Source: Maribacter sp. 1_MG-2023 (lineage in GTDB: Bacteria > Bacteroidota > Bacteroidia > Flavobacteriales > Flavobacteriaceae). From it: DNA of 64,000 nt. The notes beneath the pieces were generated by a model. That model did not search any database. It saw only the letters and a program-made list of their open reading frames with translations, and was not told the origin of the DNA. The stretch spans positions 62,001 to 126,000 of the forward strand of contig NZ_JAUOPN010000002.1 in the NCBI RefSeq assembly GCF_030547005.1, read 5' to 3'. The translations under genes were made by a program, and so were the position numbers. Positions 1 through 9,135 of this stretch are shown piece after piece (within the stretch, counting starts at the first letter, position 1; each line of letters starts with the position of its first letter).

Positions 1-2
1 TT

Positions 3-911
3 GCTTGTACACAAAGTAAAATCTTAGGCGAGAAAATCGCTAAGGCTTATGGAACGGAGTTAGGTAAAATATCTTTTTCTCGTTATAGCGATGGGGAGTT
101 TCAACCTTCTTTCGAAGAATCTATTCGTGGAACGCGAATCTTTATTATAGGTTCTACACATCCTGGTCCTGAAAACTTGATGGAAATGTTGTTAATGATA
201 GATGCTGCAAAAAGAGCATCTGCACGTCATATTACAGCAGTTATGCCATACTTTGGTTGGGCAAGGCAAGACAGAAAAGACAAACCTAGAGTACCTATTG
301 CAGCAAAATTAGTTGCTAAAATGCTCGAAACAGCAGGTGCTACTAGAATTATTACAATGGATCTGCATGCTGATCAGATACAAGGGTTCTTTGAAAAACC
401 TGTTGATCATCTTTTCGCATCTACATTATTTTTACCATACCTAAAAAACTTAGGTCTAAAAGATCTTACTATAGCCTCACCAGATATGGGTGGTTCAAAA
501 AGAGCATATGCATACTCTAAAGCATTAGATAGCGATGTTGTTGTTTGTTACAAACAAAGAGCTAAAGCTAATGTCATCTCTCATATGGAGTTGATAGGTG
601 ATGTAAGTGGTAAAAATGTTGTACTAGTAGATGACATGGTAGATACTGCGGGTACATTGACCAAAGCAGCTGATTTAATGATGGAGCGCGGTGCTCTTAG
701 TGTTAGGGCTATAACCACACATGGTTTATTGTCAGGTGATGCATACGAGAAAATTGAAAAATCGAAATTAACGGAATTGATCATTACAGATTCTATTCCG
801 ATCGAAATAAAGAGTGATAAGGTAAGAGTATTAAGTTGTGCTAATCTATTTGCCGAGGTAATGGATAAAGTACACAACAATAACTCTATTTCTTCTAAGT
901 TCTTAATGTAA
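3..911 (+). CDS. prs: Ribose-phosphate pyrophosphokinase, 5' end cut by window
   Basis: This enzyme makes PRPP from ribose 5-phosphate and ATP in the cytoplasm, feeding purine, pyrimidine, histidine and tryptophan synthesis. The reading frame is open from base 3, so the true start lies outside the window. The visible part begins with family sequence containing SDGEF, then has the ATP loop FGWARQDRK, the metal-binding DLHADQIQGFF, and the phosphoribosyl-binding VLVDDMVDTAGTL. About 302 residues are visible, so only a few N-terminal residues are missing. rplY and pth follow on the same strand with short gaps; this trio is a familiar Bacteroidetes neighbourhood. Identification is secure. Confidence 0.97.
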   Translation, partial: ACTQSKILGEKIAKAYGTELGKISFSRYSDGEFQPSFEESIRGTRIFIIGSTHPGPENLMEMLLMIDAAKRASARHITAVMPYFGWARQDRKDKPRVPIAAKLVAKMLETAGATRIITMDLHADQIQGFFEKPVDHLFASTLFLPYLKNLGLKDLTIASPDMGGSKRAYAYSKALDSDVVVCYKQRAKANVISHMELIGDVSGKNVVLVDDMVDTAGTLTKAADLMMERGALSVRAITTHGLLSGDAYEKIEKSKLTELIITDSIPIEIKSDKVRVLSCANLFAEVMDKVHNNNSISSKFLM

Positions 912-952
912 GTTAGAAGCCAAAACAAGAATATTAATTTTTAATACATATA

Positions 953-1582
953 ATGAAGTCAATTACAATTAAAGGATCAGAAAGAGAAAGCGTGGGCAAA
1001 AAAGCAACCAAAGCCTTACGTAATGCTGGAAAGGTTCCTTGCGTAGTATACGGAGGGGATAAACCATTACATTTTTCAGCAAATGAACTAGCGTTCAGAG
1101 ATTTGGTTTACACTGCAAATGCGCACACAGTTGCAATTGAATTAGATGGTGGAGCTTCTGTAAAAGCTATTATGCAAGATATTCAGTTTCACCCTGTAAC
1201 AGATGCTATCATCCATATTGATTTTTATCAATTATTCGATGATAAAATGGTTACTATGGATATTCCTGTAACTTTAGAAGGAAATTCACCAGGTGTACGT
1301 AACGGTGGACGTTTATTGTTCAGAAAACGTAAACTTTCTATTAAAGCTTTACCTGGCAAATTACCTGATTTCTTCAACATTGATATCTCTAAGTTGAAAA
1401 TCGGTCAAAACATTGATGTAGCATCATTATTAAATGATGATTTCACCATTTTACACCCAGATAGCCAAGTTGTAGTACAGGTTAAAACTGCACGTACCGC
1501 TGTTGTTGTGGATGAAGATGAAGAAGGTGAAGAAGGAGCTGAAGGTGCAGAAGGTGCATCTGAAGAAGCTGCTCAAGAGTAG
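953..1582 (+). CDS. rplY: 50S ribosomal protein L25/general stress protein Ctc
   Basis: L25 binds 5S rRNA in the large ribosomal subunit. The 209-residue product is the long (TL5/Ctc) form: an N-terminal beta-barrel domain (about residues 1-95, starting [12 protein letters not shown]), a second beta domain carrying [15 protein letters not shown], and a low-complexity acidic tail rich in Glu, Gly and Ala, which is typical of Bacteroidetes L25. The gene lies 41 bases after prs and is probably cotranscribed with it. A strong hairpin terminator follows at 1609-1641, so the transcript likely ends before pth. Confidence 0.96.
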   Translation: MKSITIKGSERESVGKKATKALRNAGKVPCVVYGGDKPLHFSANELAFRDLVYTANAHTVAIELDGGASVKAIMQDIQFHPVTDAIIHIDFYQLFDDKMVTMDIPVTLEGNSPGVRNGGRLLFRKRKLSIKALPGKLPDFFNIDISKLKIGQNIDVASLLNDDFTILHPDSQVVVQVKTARTAVVVDEDEEGEEGAEGAEGASEEAAQE

Positions 1583-1608
1583 TCTTTACAATTTTAAGAT
1601 TCATAATA

Positions 1609-1641
1609 AAGCATCCTGATACTTGTATCAGGATGCTTTTG
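1609..1641 (+). terminator. Rho-independent terminator after rplY
   Basis: A perfect 13-base stem (AAGCATCCTGATA paired with TATCAGGATGCTT) closes a four-base loop and runs into a short T tract. It sits 26 bases after the rplY stop codon and separates prs-rplY from pth. Confidence 0.9.
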
Positions 1642-1669
1642 TATTTTTATCAATTAAATCACAAAACAA

Positions 1670-2299
1670 ATGTTCGGTTTTTTTAAAGCTCTTTTTACAA
1701 AACAGAACATCATACTTGAAGAGAAAGATCCCATGAAGAAATTTTTAATCGTAGGCTTAGGTAATATCGGTGATGAATATGCAGAAACCCGACATAACAT
1801 TGGTTTCAAAGTACTAGACGAAGTAGCACGTGAAAATGACTTTACTTTTGAAACCGTAAAGCTTGGCGATATAGGGTCATACAAGGTAAAAGGTAGAACT
1901 ATAATTTGCCTTAAACCTTCCACATATATGAACAGAAGCGGGAAGGCTATGAAGTATTGGATGGATAAAGAAAAAATACCTCAAAGTAACATTCTAGTCA
2001 TAACAGATGACATCAATTTACCTTTTGGCACCATTAGAATAAAAACTAAAGGTAGCAATGGAGGTCATAATGGATTAAAAGATATAGAGCTGTTTCTACA
2101 GACTATACTTTACAACAGATATCGTTTTGGAGTTGGTGCTGACTTCGGCAAAGGTAGACAGGTAGAATATGTTTTAGGGCAATGGAGCGAAGAAGAAAAA
2201 GCACTAATGCCAGAGCGATTAAAAAAGTCAACCGAAATTATTAATTCATTTGTACTAGCGGGCATTGCTAGAACTATGAATCAATTCAATAATTCTTAA
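1670..2299 (+). CDS. pth: Peptidyl-tRNA hydrolase
   Basis: Pth releases peptides from prematurely dropped peptidyl-tRNA and is normally essential. The family signatures are present: GLGNIGDEYAETRHNIGF with the catalytic His, KPSTYMNRSG, and DDINLPFGTIRIK followed by GSNGGHNGL. The chosen ATG gives a 21-residue basic/hydrophobic extension before the core start MKKFLIVGLGN; such an extension is common in flavobacterial Pth, but an internal start at 1733 would give the canonical length. The last four bases overlap the end of the convergent lipoprotein gene. Confidence 0.96.
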   Translation: MFGFFKALFTKQNIILEEKDPMKKFLIVGLGNIGDEYAETRHNIGFKVLDEVARENDFTFETVKLGDIGSYKVKGRTIICLKPSTYMNRSGKAMKYWMDKEKIPQSNILVITDDINLPFGTIRIKTKGSNGGHNGLKDIELFLQTILYNRYRFGVGADFGKGRQVEYVLGQWSEEEKALMPERLKKSTEIINSFVLAGIARTMNQFNNS

Positions 2300-2982
2300 A
2301 GCACTTTAAAAGTAAAAATACCGGTATCTGATTTATTACCTTCTTCGTCAATAACAACAACTCTCCAGTAATACACCGTATCTGATGTTACAGATACTTT
2401 TATACTTGTTACTGGTGATGACAATTCTCGAATTAAATTTATTGGTGGTGTTTCTACAGAGAAATACACTTCATAACCAGCGATATCATTATCTAAATCA
2501 GAAGCAGACCATGATAATTCAACCTCATTATTAATATCTTTAAAAACATTATCTGAAGAAGCCGGACTTATAATAGTTGCAGGAAAAGGTGCAAATGTGG
2601 TTCTAGATCCAGAATTATAAAAATACCACTCTTTACTAGATACCGTTTGCTCTACTTCACTATTTCTAGAGCGAACAAGCCATGAAAATTGCTCGCCTTT
2701 TGCCAAAGGTAATTGAGCAGAATTCGACGCCGAAACAATGGTCTGTACTGTACCAGTGGCGATATTAGTAACACGTAGTTCATACGTCTCGGTATTATCT
2801 GCCAAATCCCAACGAAACTCTACTCTACTCGTCTCCTCACCTATATCAACACCTGTCGTACATTCAGAATTCTCTTCTGGAAAAACCAAAAGCACTGCTT
2901 CAGGTGGATTTGCGGCACTTTTCTTTTTACAACTGGTAACAGCCATAAACAAACACGTAATAAGTACTAAAAAGCGCATCAT
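2296..2982 (-). CDS. Lipoprotein with fibronectin III-like repeats, unknown function
   Basis: The 228-residue product begins with a short hydrophobic stretch ending in a lipobox (AVTSC, then KKK), so it is predicted to be a lipid-anchored envelope protein. The rest looks like two beta-sandwich modules related to fibronectin type III: about residues 28-120 (FRWDLADNTETYELRV) and 130-225 (ELSWSASDLDNDIAGYEVYF, YYWRVVVIDEEGN). No catalytic motif is visible. Its start codon overlaps the stop codon of the upstream metalloprotease gene (ATGA), which implies translational coupling and a role in the same surface process. Two adjacent ATG codons are possible starts. Confidence 0.8.
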   Translation of the reverse strand: MMRFLVLITCLFMAVTSCKKKSAANPPEAVLLVFPEENSECTTGVDIGEETSRVEFRWDLADNTETYELRVTNIATGTVQTIVSASNSAQLPLAKGEQFSWLVRSRNSEVEQTVSSKEWYFYNSGSRTTFAPFPATIISPASSDNVFKDINNEVELSWSASDLDNDIAGYEVYFSVETPPINLIRELSSPVTSIKVSVTSDTVYYWRVVVIDEEGNKSDTGIFTFKVL

Positions 2983-5900
2983 TCTTTAATTACTTTAGAA
3001 GTTCCATTTATTGTTCTTCCCTCATATTTTAAGTAATAAATACCCGTAGATAGCGAACTCAAATCTAAACTTATGATTCCATTTAATGGCAGTATAGAAT
3101 TACTAGAAATATATCTGCCGTCGGCACTAAAAACACTTACAGTTACTTCTTCTTGCTGAGTACCTAAATAGATTTGAACAATATCTTTTACAGGATTTGG
3201 ATATACAACCGGCTGTACATAAAAACCTATCTGCTCTTCATAAACACCTTGACATGGTATATCTGTAAAAACCTTTAAAGTATTCAATCCTTTATCTAAA
3301 TCTAGTGCTACTGTTGATTCTTCTGTTTGTATAGCCACACCGTTTAGTTCTATGGTGTAAAATAACGCCCCGTTCATTTCAAGTGTTACTTGAGAGCCAT
3401 CTACCGCAATTTTAGAAGTTACATTAAGTGATGAAGGTTCGGTAATCTGCACTTCAACACAATACTCTTGATACGCGATAACACCATCTGTCCCCGTCAT
3501 ACACAAAGTATATGTACCAGACTCAAGATTTGCTAAATTAAAGGCATTCGAAAAATTCTGTGTTAGATTTAATCCATTACCAGAAACTACCACCTGGTAA
3601 TCTAGCGCCAACTTTGGAACAATAGAGAGCGAACCATCGTTATTATCTCTACACGTTTCACTTTCTAAACTAATAATAAAGTTCTCAACAGGGAAACGAT
3701 ATATAGCACAACCAGAAGCATCTACCTCTTGACCGGCAGGCGTACCTAAACATAAATCATCACCATCATCAAACACTCCATCATTATCGTCATCTGGTCT
3801 AAAAACCCCCTCTACACAAGCTTCAAGAACAAAAGAATTCAAACTACCACCATCTGAAGGAGCGTTATCCTTAATTTCTAAAGTCCATTCACCCAATATA
3901 GATTCTCCATTAAAAGAACTTAAACTCCCTAAAGGTTTTACCAAACCACTAATACCAGGATTAACCGAACAAGTAAAAGCCGGACTATCATCATCAAAAG
4001 TTGCATCAATATTTCGCGAATCACCACATGAATTAGAAACCAAAGTTACCGTAGTACCTGCAGGCGATGTTAAGGTAATTACCAAATCGGACAGAAAAGT
4101 ATGTTCAATATCTAGCTGTACGTTAATATCTGCAACAGGCAAATCTTCAAAAAACACAATTTTAGAGGTAATAACTGGTGTACCGCTACTTGATATAGCG
4201 ATTGGCATACCTGTAGCACTTTTTGTAGCGCAGTTAAATTGAACTGTAGAAAACCTAAAAGGGGTGCTAAAAACACCTTCTCCACAATCATTTTTTGGCT
4301 TTACCCTCCAAAAATAAGTGCTATTATTATCTAAAAGCGTAGGCGAGAACGAACTATCATTAACAGTACTCGATTCTATAATATTCGTGAAAGCAGCATC
4401 ATCTGCAATTTCAACATCATACTGGGTATTCCCAACCGATGTTCCCCATTCTAACAACACATCGGTAGACGCGTTCTCAAAACTATCAACAGGTGAAATT
4501 AGAATTACTTCCTCAAAATTATCATCGTAAATTCTTAACTGCAGTATAATTTCTTTTGTTAACGTATCTGCACTCGCTAAAACCCGAACAGGATAAATAC
4601 CAGGATCTACAGTAACGATTCCTTCAAAATCAACTGTAACCAAAGTGTCGTCTGCATCTGCGACAGCAGGTGTAAAAGTTGCTGTAATACCTATTGGCAA
4701 ATCAAGTACGCTAAAGACACTTTCTTCATCAAAACCTAAATCGGTCTCATAGGTAAAATCAACACTTAGATTGTCTGGTTTACAAATATCAAAAACAACC
4801 TCTTCAAAATTTAGTACGATTTCTGAAGGAGTTATAGAAAAAATTGCATCATTAACGGCAAAGAAAATATTGTCATCTGCCTTAATCATTATACGTCCCG
4901 TACTGGTAGGAATGTTTGGCACAATTATAGTCTGACTACCATCGTTCAAAATATTCTCCTCTAGAACAATAGGAAAAGTTACACCTCCATCTGTAGATAA
5001 ATATATAGAAACAGTTTCTGCGCTTACAGGTAAAACATCAGTATTCGCAACATCCCAAGTAATGGTTTGCAACGATCCAGCCTCAAAAGATTCTCCATTA
5101 GTTTGCGAACTAATTAAAAAAGGACCGGCCTCATTGACCACCGAAACTGTCATCTCATCAGAATCTGATTGTCCGCCATTTAAAGCATTATCACGAACGG
5201 TTAATGAAAAATTCATTTCACGCCCGACATTAGACAGCGTTTCCCAAGCAGAACCAGAAGTTGGTACTGTCTGAGTTAGTTCTCCGCTTAAAATTCTATT
5301 TAAATTAGGAAAATACCTTTCGGGAACCAGCGTAGGCGGTAAGGATCTAAAATTTGCCCCAGCTGGGTTATCAGGTCCAAATGTAGCTTGAGTAACTATT
5401 CCGTTATCAATCTGCTCCCAAGTATAACTAAGCACATTTGCTGCATCAACATCTGTAGCCTCACCCGTAAGAACAAAAGGAGTTCCTTTAGGTATAACGT
5501 AATTTGTTAAAGGCGTAATCGTAGGCGGATTATTGGTGAGCACATCTGTAACTCCGCATGAAACAGTTTTTAAGTAATCTCGTATCTGTACAATGCTAAC
5601 GTAATGAAAGTAATCATCACTATTAGAAGCAACGTTATTAACACCAGTTATGCCTGCATACCCCATAATTGTTGTACCACTAGCTGGCTCAACCTGCACA
5701 ATCGTACCTTCAGAAGTATGTGAAAATGAATGGTTTGCACCTAATTGATGCCCCATTTCATGAGCAACAAGGTCAATATCAAAAGCATCGCCTACAGGAG
5801 AAGATAACGTGCTGTAACCACTACCCTTTCTGCCATCTGTACATACAGCGCCAATAAAACCAGAATTACCATCTAAGGTATTATCCTGCTGATTAAAAAG

Positions 5901-6746
5901 GTGCCCAATATCGTAATTAGCCTCCCCAATAACAGATGTCAATGTATTTTGCACTTGAGAACTTAAACTGCCCATATAAGGATCAGTTTCTGGATCTGTA
6001 TAAATTACAAGGTCTGTATTTGCAATCAACTCTAAGGTTATGGCTAAATCGCGTTCAAATACGGCATTAATTCTAGTTAAGGTTGCATTAATGGCAGCAA
6101 GAGCATCTGCCTTTGTTCCTCCATGAAATGCAGTGTATTCACCCGAAGCCGAAATGGCCACTCTAAACTTTCTTAGTGTTTGGTCATCCACTAACTTCGC
6201 AGTAAGGTTCTGCGAATATTCTTTAACCTCTGGCATAGTTTTACACACAAAATCAATATCGCGCTCGTCTTGCTCCGTTCTACGATATAACACATAGGTA
6301 TCATCTGCAGATTTCTGCATAAACAATGCTCCGTTTTTACCAGAAGTACTCATAGTACTTTGAATACCTTTAGGAGAAATACTAAACCTAATTTGGGTCG
6401 TGGCATCGTGCAAAGCAATACCTTTATACGATTTTATGGACGGATATTTAAGTGCTAATTCTTCAGAAAAAAGATGAGAATCTTCTACTAGAAAGGGAAT
6501 TAACTTGCCCGTTTCATCGGGAAAATAAATAATCTTGGAAGCTTTATGCCCTGAAAGTGCCTGTAAAAATTCTTGCTGATTAAGGGTAAAAGCTGTTCCT
6601 TTATTCACTCTTAACTGTTGCTTAGTGAATTGCTTAGCCTTATTATTTAATTTCGTGTTTTTCCAATAAGCAGTTTGTGCCATACCGGAAAAGGAAAGAA
6701 ATACTATGGTAATTGTAAAAACTAGGCGTAATTTTGCAATCATCAA
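2979..6746 (-). CDS. Secreted M12B-like zinc metalloprotease, T9SS cargo
   Basis: This 1255-residue protein has a signal peptide (residues 1-23, ending GMAQ), a propeptide-like region, and a reprolysin-type catalytic domain with the zinc motif HEMGHQLGANH at about residues 329-339 and a Met-turn candidate (TTIMGYAG) at about 358. Beta-sandwich modules follow, then a proprotein-convertase P domain at about 840-990 (INVQLDIEHTFLSDLVITL; GEWTLEIKDNAPSDGG), a calcium-binding-like segment (DDDNDGVFDDGDD), and a C-terminal type IX sorting domain (VYPNPVKDIVQIYL; STGIYYLKYEG). It is predicted to be exported by the Sec and type IX systems and released or anchored outside the cell. Substrates are unknown. 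A candidate promoter lies at 6766-6773. Confidence 0.93.
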   Translation of the reverse strand: MMIAKLRLVFTITIVFLSFSGMAQTAYWKNTKLNNKAKQFTKQQLRVNKGTAFTLNQQEFLQALSGHKASKIIYFPDETGKLIPFLVEDSHLFSEELALKYPSIKSYKGIALHDATTQIRFSISPKGIQSTMSTSGKNGALFMQKSADDTYVLYRRTEQDERDIDFVCKTMPEVKEYSQNLTAKLVDDQTLRKFRVAISASGEYTAFHGGTKADALAAINATLTRINAVFERDLAITLELIANTDLVIYTDPETDPYMGSLSSQVQNTLTSVIGEANYDIGHLFNQQDNTLDGNSGFIGAVCTDGRKGSGYSTLSSPVGDAFDIDLVAHEMGHQLGANHSFSHTSEGTIVQVEPASGTTIMGYAGITGVNNVASNSDDYFHYVSIVQIRDYLKTVSCGVTDVLTNNPPTITPLTNYVIPKGTPFVLTGEATDVDAANVLSYTWEQIDNGIVTQATFGPDNPAGANFRSLPPTLVPERYFPNLNRILSGELTQTVPTSGSAWETLSNVGREMNFSLTVRDNALNGGQSDSDEMTVSVVNEAGPFLISSQTNGESFEAGSLQTITWDVANTDVLPVSAETVSIYLSTDGGVTFPIVLEENILNDGSQTIIVPNIPTSTGRIMIKADDNIFFAVNDAIFSITPSEIVLNFEEVVFDICKPDNLSVDFTYETDLGFDEESVFSVLDLPIGITATFTPAVADADDTLVTVDFEGIVTVDPGIYPVRVLASADTLTKEIILQLRIYDDNFEEVILISPVDSFENASTDVLLEWGTSVGNTQYDVEIADDAAFTNIIESSTVNDSSFSPTLLDNNSTYFWRVKPKNDCGEGVFSTPFRFSTVQFNCATKSATGMPIAISSSGTPVITSKIVFFEDLPVADINVQLDIEHTFLSDLVITLTSPAGTTVTLVSNSCGDSRNIDATFDDDSPAFTCSVNPGISGLVKPLGSLSSFNGESILGEWTLEIKDNAPSDGGSLNSFVLEACVEGVFRPDDDNDGVFDDGDDLCLGTPAGQEVDASGCAIYRFPVENFIISLESETCRDNNDGSLSIVPKLALDYQVVVSGNGLNLTQNFSNAFNLANLESGTYTLCMTGTDGVIAYQEYCVEVQITEPSSLNVTSKIAVDGSQVTLEMNGALFYTIELNGVAIQTEESTVALDLDKGLNTLKVFTDIPCQGVYEEQIGFYVQPVVYPNPVKDIVQIYLGTQQEEVTVSVFSADGRYISSNSILPLNGIISLDLSSLSTGIYYLKYEGRTINGTSKVIKE

Positions 6747-6765
6747 GAGGCTTTTAACTCAAAAT

Positions 6766-6773
6766 CAAATATA
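6766..6773 (-). promoter_or_regulatory. Bacteroidetes -7 promoter box for the metalloprotease
   Basis: On the minus strand this reads TATATTTG, an exact match to the TAnnTTTG -7 consensus of the Bacteroidetes sigma factor, 19 bases before the metalloprotease start. No clear -33 TTG element was found at the expected distance, so this is a single-element call. Confidence 0.5.
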
Positions 6774-6796
6774 AGTCTTTTTATTTTCTATCATAG

Positions 6797-7723
6797 GTGA
6801 TTACAGTCCGCAACATTTCTAAATATAAAGAAGAATATCCTACGGTCATTACCATAGGCACCTTTGATGGTGTACATATAGGTCACCTTAAAATACTTAG
6901 TAAAATCATAAATCATGCCAAAAGTACCGAATTAAAATCTTCGGTTCTTACGTTTTTTCCGCACCCGAGAATGGTCTTACAAAAAGATGCGAATATAAAA
7001 CTGCTGAATACCATAGACGAAAAGATTCATATTTTAGAAAAACTTGGTCTAGACGTACTTATAATTCATCCTTTTACCAAAGAATTTTCTCGCCTTACAG
7101 CTATTGAGTTCGTACGCGATATGCTTGTAAATACTTTACATATAAAAAAGGTGATTATTGGGTATGACCACAGATTTGGACGAAATAGAAATGCCAATAT
7201 CACAGATTTAATCACTTTTGGCAACACGTATGACTTTACTGTAGAAGAAATTCCTGCTCAAGAAATTGACGATGTATCGGTAAGTTCTACCAAAATCAGA
7301 AAAGCATTAGAAGATGGCGATATTGAAACCGCTAATAGCTATTTAGGTTATAAATATATGCTTACAGGTACCATTATAAAAGGCAAGGGCATTGGCAAGC
7401 AACTAGGCTACCCAACAGCAAACCTTGCTATAGCTGAAGATTACAAGCTGATACCTAAAACTGGTGCTTACGCTGTAAATAGCATTTTAAATGGAGTGGT
7501 TGTTTATGGTATGATGAATATTGGCTATAACCCAACCGTAAATGGTACGGAGAAATCGATAGAGATCAATTTTTTCGATTTTGATGAAGATTTGTATGAC
7601 CAAAAAATTCAGGTTAATATTTTGGTTCGTTTAAGAGATGAGCATAAATTTGAATCTATCGATGCTCTAAAAGCTCAATTGGCCAAAGACAAAGAAAAAT
7701 CGCTACACTATATTAAAAAGTAA
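6797..7723 (+). CDS. ribF: Bifunctional riboflavin kinase/FAD synthetase
   Basis: RibF phosphorylates riboflavin to FMN and adenylylates FMN to FAD. The N-terminal adenylyltransferase domain shows TIGTFDGVHIGHLKIL and FFPHPRMVL; the C-terminal kinase domain shows GKGIGKQLGYPTANL and the closing VRLRDEHKFESIDALK. The 308-residue length is normal. Translation appears to start at GTG 6797, because the family N-terminus (VRNISKYKEEYPTVITIGTFDG) follows directly and no ATG is suitably placed. It is divergent from the metalloprotease gene, and the HTTM gene starts two bases after its stop. Confidence 0.96.
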   Translation: MITVRNISKYKEEYPTVITIGTFDGVHIGHLKILSKIINHAKSTELKSSVLTFFPHPRMVLQKDANIKLLNTIDEKIHILEKLGLDVLIIHPFTKEFSRLTAIEFVRDMLVNTLHIKKVIIGYDHRFGRNRNANITDLITFGNTYDFTVEEIPAQEIDDVSVSSTKIRKALEDGDIETANSYLGYKYMLTGTIIKGKGIGKQLGYPTANLAIAEDYKLIPKTGAYAVNSILNGVVVYGMMNIGYNPTVNGTEKSIEINFFDFDEDLYDQKIQVNILVRLRDEHKFESIDALKAQLAKDKEKSLHYIKK

Positions 7724-7725
7724 TT

Positions 7726-9057
7726 ATGCTCAATAGGTTATTATTTCAACGCATTGATAATAGCCCGTTAATCATCTTTCGTATAATTTTCGGTATACTC
7801 GTCTCCTTAGAATGTTTTGGCGCTATTGCTACAGGATGGGTAAAGAGAAATCTAATCACTCCTGATCATACATTTCCTTTCATAGGTTTTGAATTTCTTC
7901 AACCAGTACCTGGCAATGGCATGTATTTCTATTTTATAGTGATGGGACTACTTGGGCTTTTTATTGCCGTAGGGTTCAAATACCGAGTAAGCATCATATC
8001 ATTTACCGTGTTGTGGACTGCAACGTATTTGATGCAAAAAACAGCTTATAACAATCATTACTACTTACTCATATTGATATCATTGATTATGTGCTTTTTT
8101 CCTGCGGAAAGAAGTCGATCATATGATGTTAAAATGAAACCTGAATTAGAAAGCAATTCAATGTACGCCTATGTAAAATGGGTAGTAGTGCTACAATTGT
8201 TTATAGTCTACGTATACGCTTCTATTGCTAAAATGTATGGAGATTGGCTTGATTTTAGTACCATAGCAGTATTAATGCATTCTAAAAAAAACTATTGGTT
8301 AGTTGGTGATATTTTACAAGAACCTTGGATACATAGTATTATTGGATCCGTTGGCATTTTGTTTGATTTACTCATTGTACCCGCCCTTCTCTGGAAACCA
8401 ACAAGAAAAGCGGCTTTCTTTATCTCACTTTTCTTTCATCTATTCAATTCCATCATATTTCAGATTGGCATATTCCCTTATTTATCTATTGCTTTTAGTG
8501 TCTTCTTTTTTGAACCAGAAACTATTCGCAAGATATTTTTTAAATCTAAGAGACCGTATACTGCGTCAGAACTAATTGTTTCAACACACAAAAACGCACT
8601 TTTATTAGGCTTTGCTGTATACTTTATTATCCAATTACTAATGCCCATTCGTCATCATGCTATTGATGGAGATGTGCTTTGGACAGAAGAGGGACACCGA
8701 ATGAGCTGGAGAATGATGTTACGCAGCAGACGTGGCAAAGGCAACTTTAAAGTAGTCGACAATACCACGAAAGAGGAAATTATAATAGATCCAAAAAAAT
8801 ATATAACACGAGGCCAACAACGCAAAGTATTTGCTTACCCAGATTTTGCATGGCAGTTTGCCCAATATTTAAAGAAAGAGTTTGAGCAAAATGACAGAGA
8901 TGTTTCAGTATACCTAGAAAACTCAAAGATCAGCATCAACCGCAAACCTTTTGTTCCGTTTATAGACTCTAAAACTGATCTGGCGGCAGAGACTTGGTAC
9001 CAAACAAAACATCACGACTGGATTCTTCCCTCAAACTTCGGGAACTCAAAAAATTAG
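7726..9057 (+). CDS. HTTM-domain membrane protein (vitamin K gamma-carboxylase-like)
   Basis: The 443-residue product has a multi-pass N-terminal half (segments near residues 13-35, 65-85, 92-120, 148-165, 205-222, 228-265 and 288-305) followed by a soluble C-terminal half. The core with NNHYYLLILISL and the segment RHHAIDGDVLWTEEGHRMSWRMMLR match the HTTM family related to vitamin K-dependent gamma-glutamyl carboxylase. The biochemical role of bacterial members is mostly unestablished. It abuts ribF, suggesting cotranscription, but a link to flavin metabolism is not shown. Family assignment is good; function is open. Confidence 0.85.
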   Translation: MLNRLLFQRIDNSPLIIFRIIFGILVSLECFGAIATGWVKRNLITPDHTFPFIGFEFLQPVPGNGMYFYFIVMGLLGLFIAVGFKYRVSIISFTVLWTATYLMQKTAYNNHYYLLILISLIMCFFPAERSRSYDVKMKPELESNSMYAYVKWVVVLQLFIVYVYASIAKMYGDWLDFSTIAVLMHSKKNYWLVGDILQEPWIHSIIGSVGILFDLLIVPALLWKPTRKAAFFISLFFHLFNSIIFQIGIFPYLSIAFSVFFFEPETIRKIFFKSKRPYTASELIVSTHKNALLLGFAVYFIIQLLMPIRHHAIDGDVLWTEEGHRMSWRMMLRSRRGKGNFKVVDNTTKEEIIIDPKKYITRGQQRKVFAYPDFAWQFAQYLKKEFEQNDRDVSVYLENSKISINRKPFVPFIDSKTDLAAETWYQTKHHDWILPSNFGNSKN

Positions 9058-9107
9058 TTAATACGTGTTTAGTCCTCAAAGTACCCGCTATAAATATAAG
9101 ATTAACG

Positions 9108-9115
9108 TAAATTTG
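9108..9115 (+). promoter_or_regulatory. -7 promoter box for serS
   Basis: TAAATTTG matches TAnnTTTG exactly and lies 20 bases before the serS start codon. No convincing -33 TTG is visible upstream. Confidence 0.5.
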
Positions 9116-9135
9116 CAGTCAAATACAATTCAATA

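Noticed and set aside
581-928. 115-residue frame on the minus strand within prs
   Set aside because: It is antisense to a highly conserved enzyme and its composition is that of a shadow frame.
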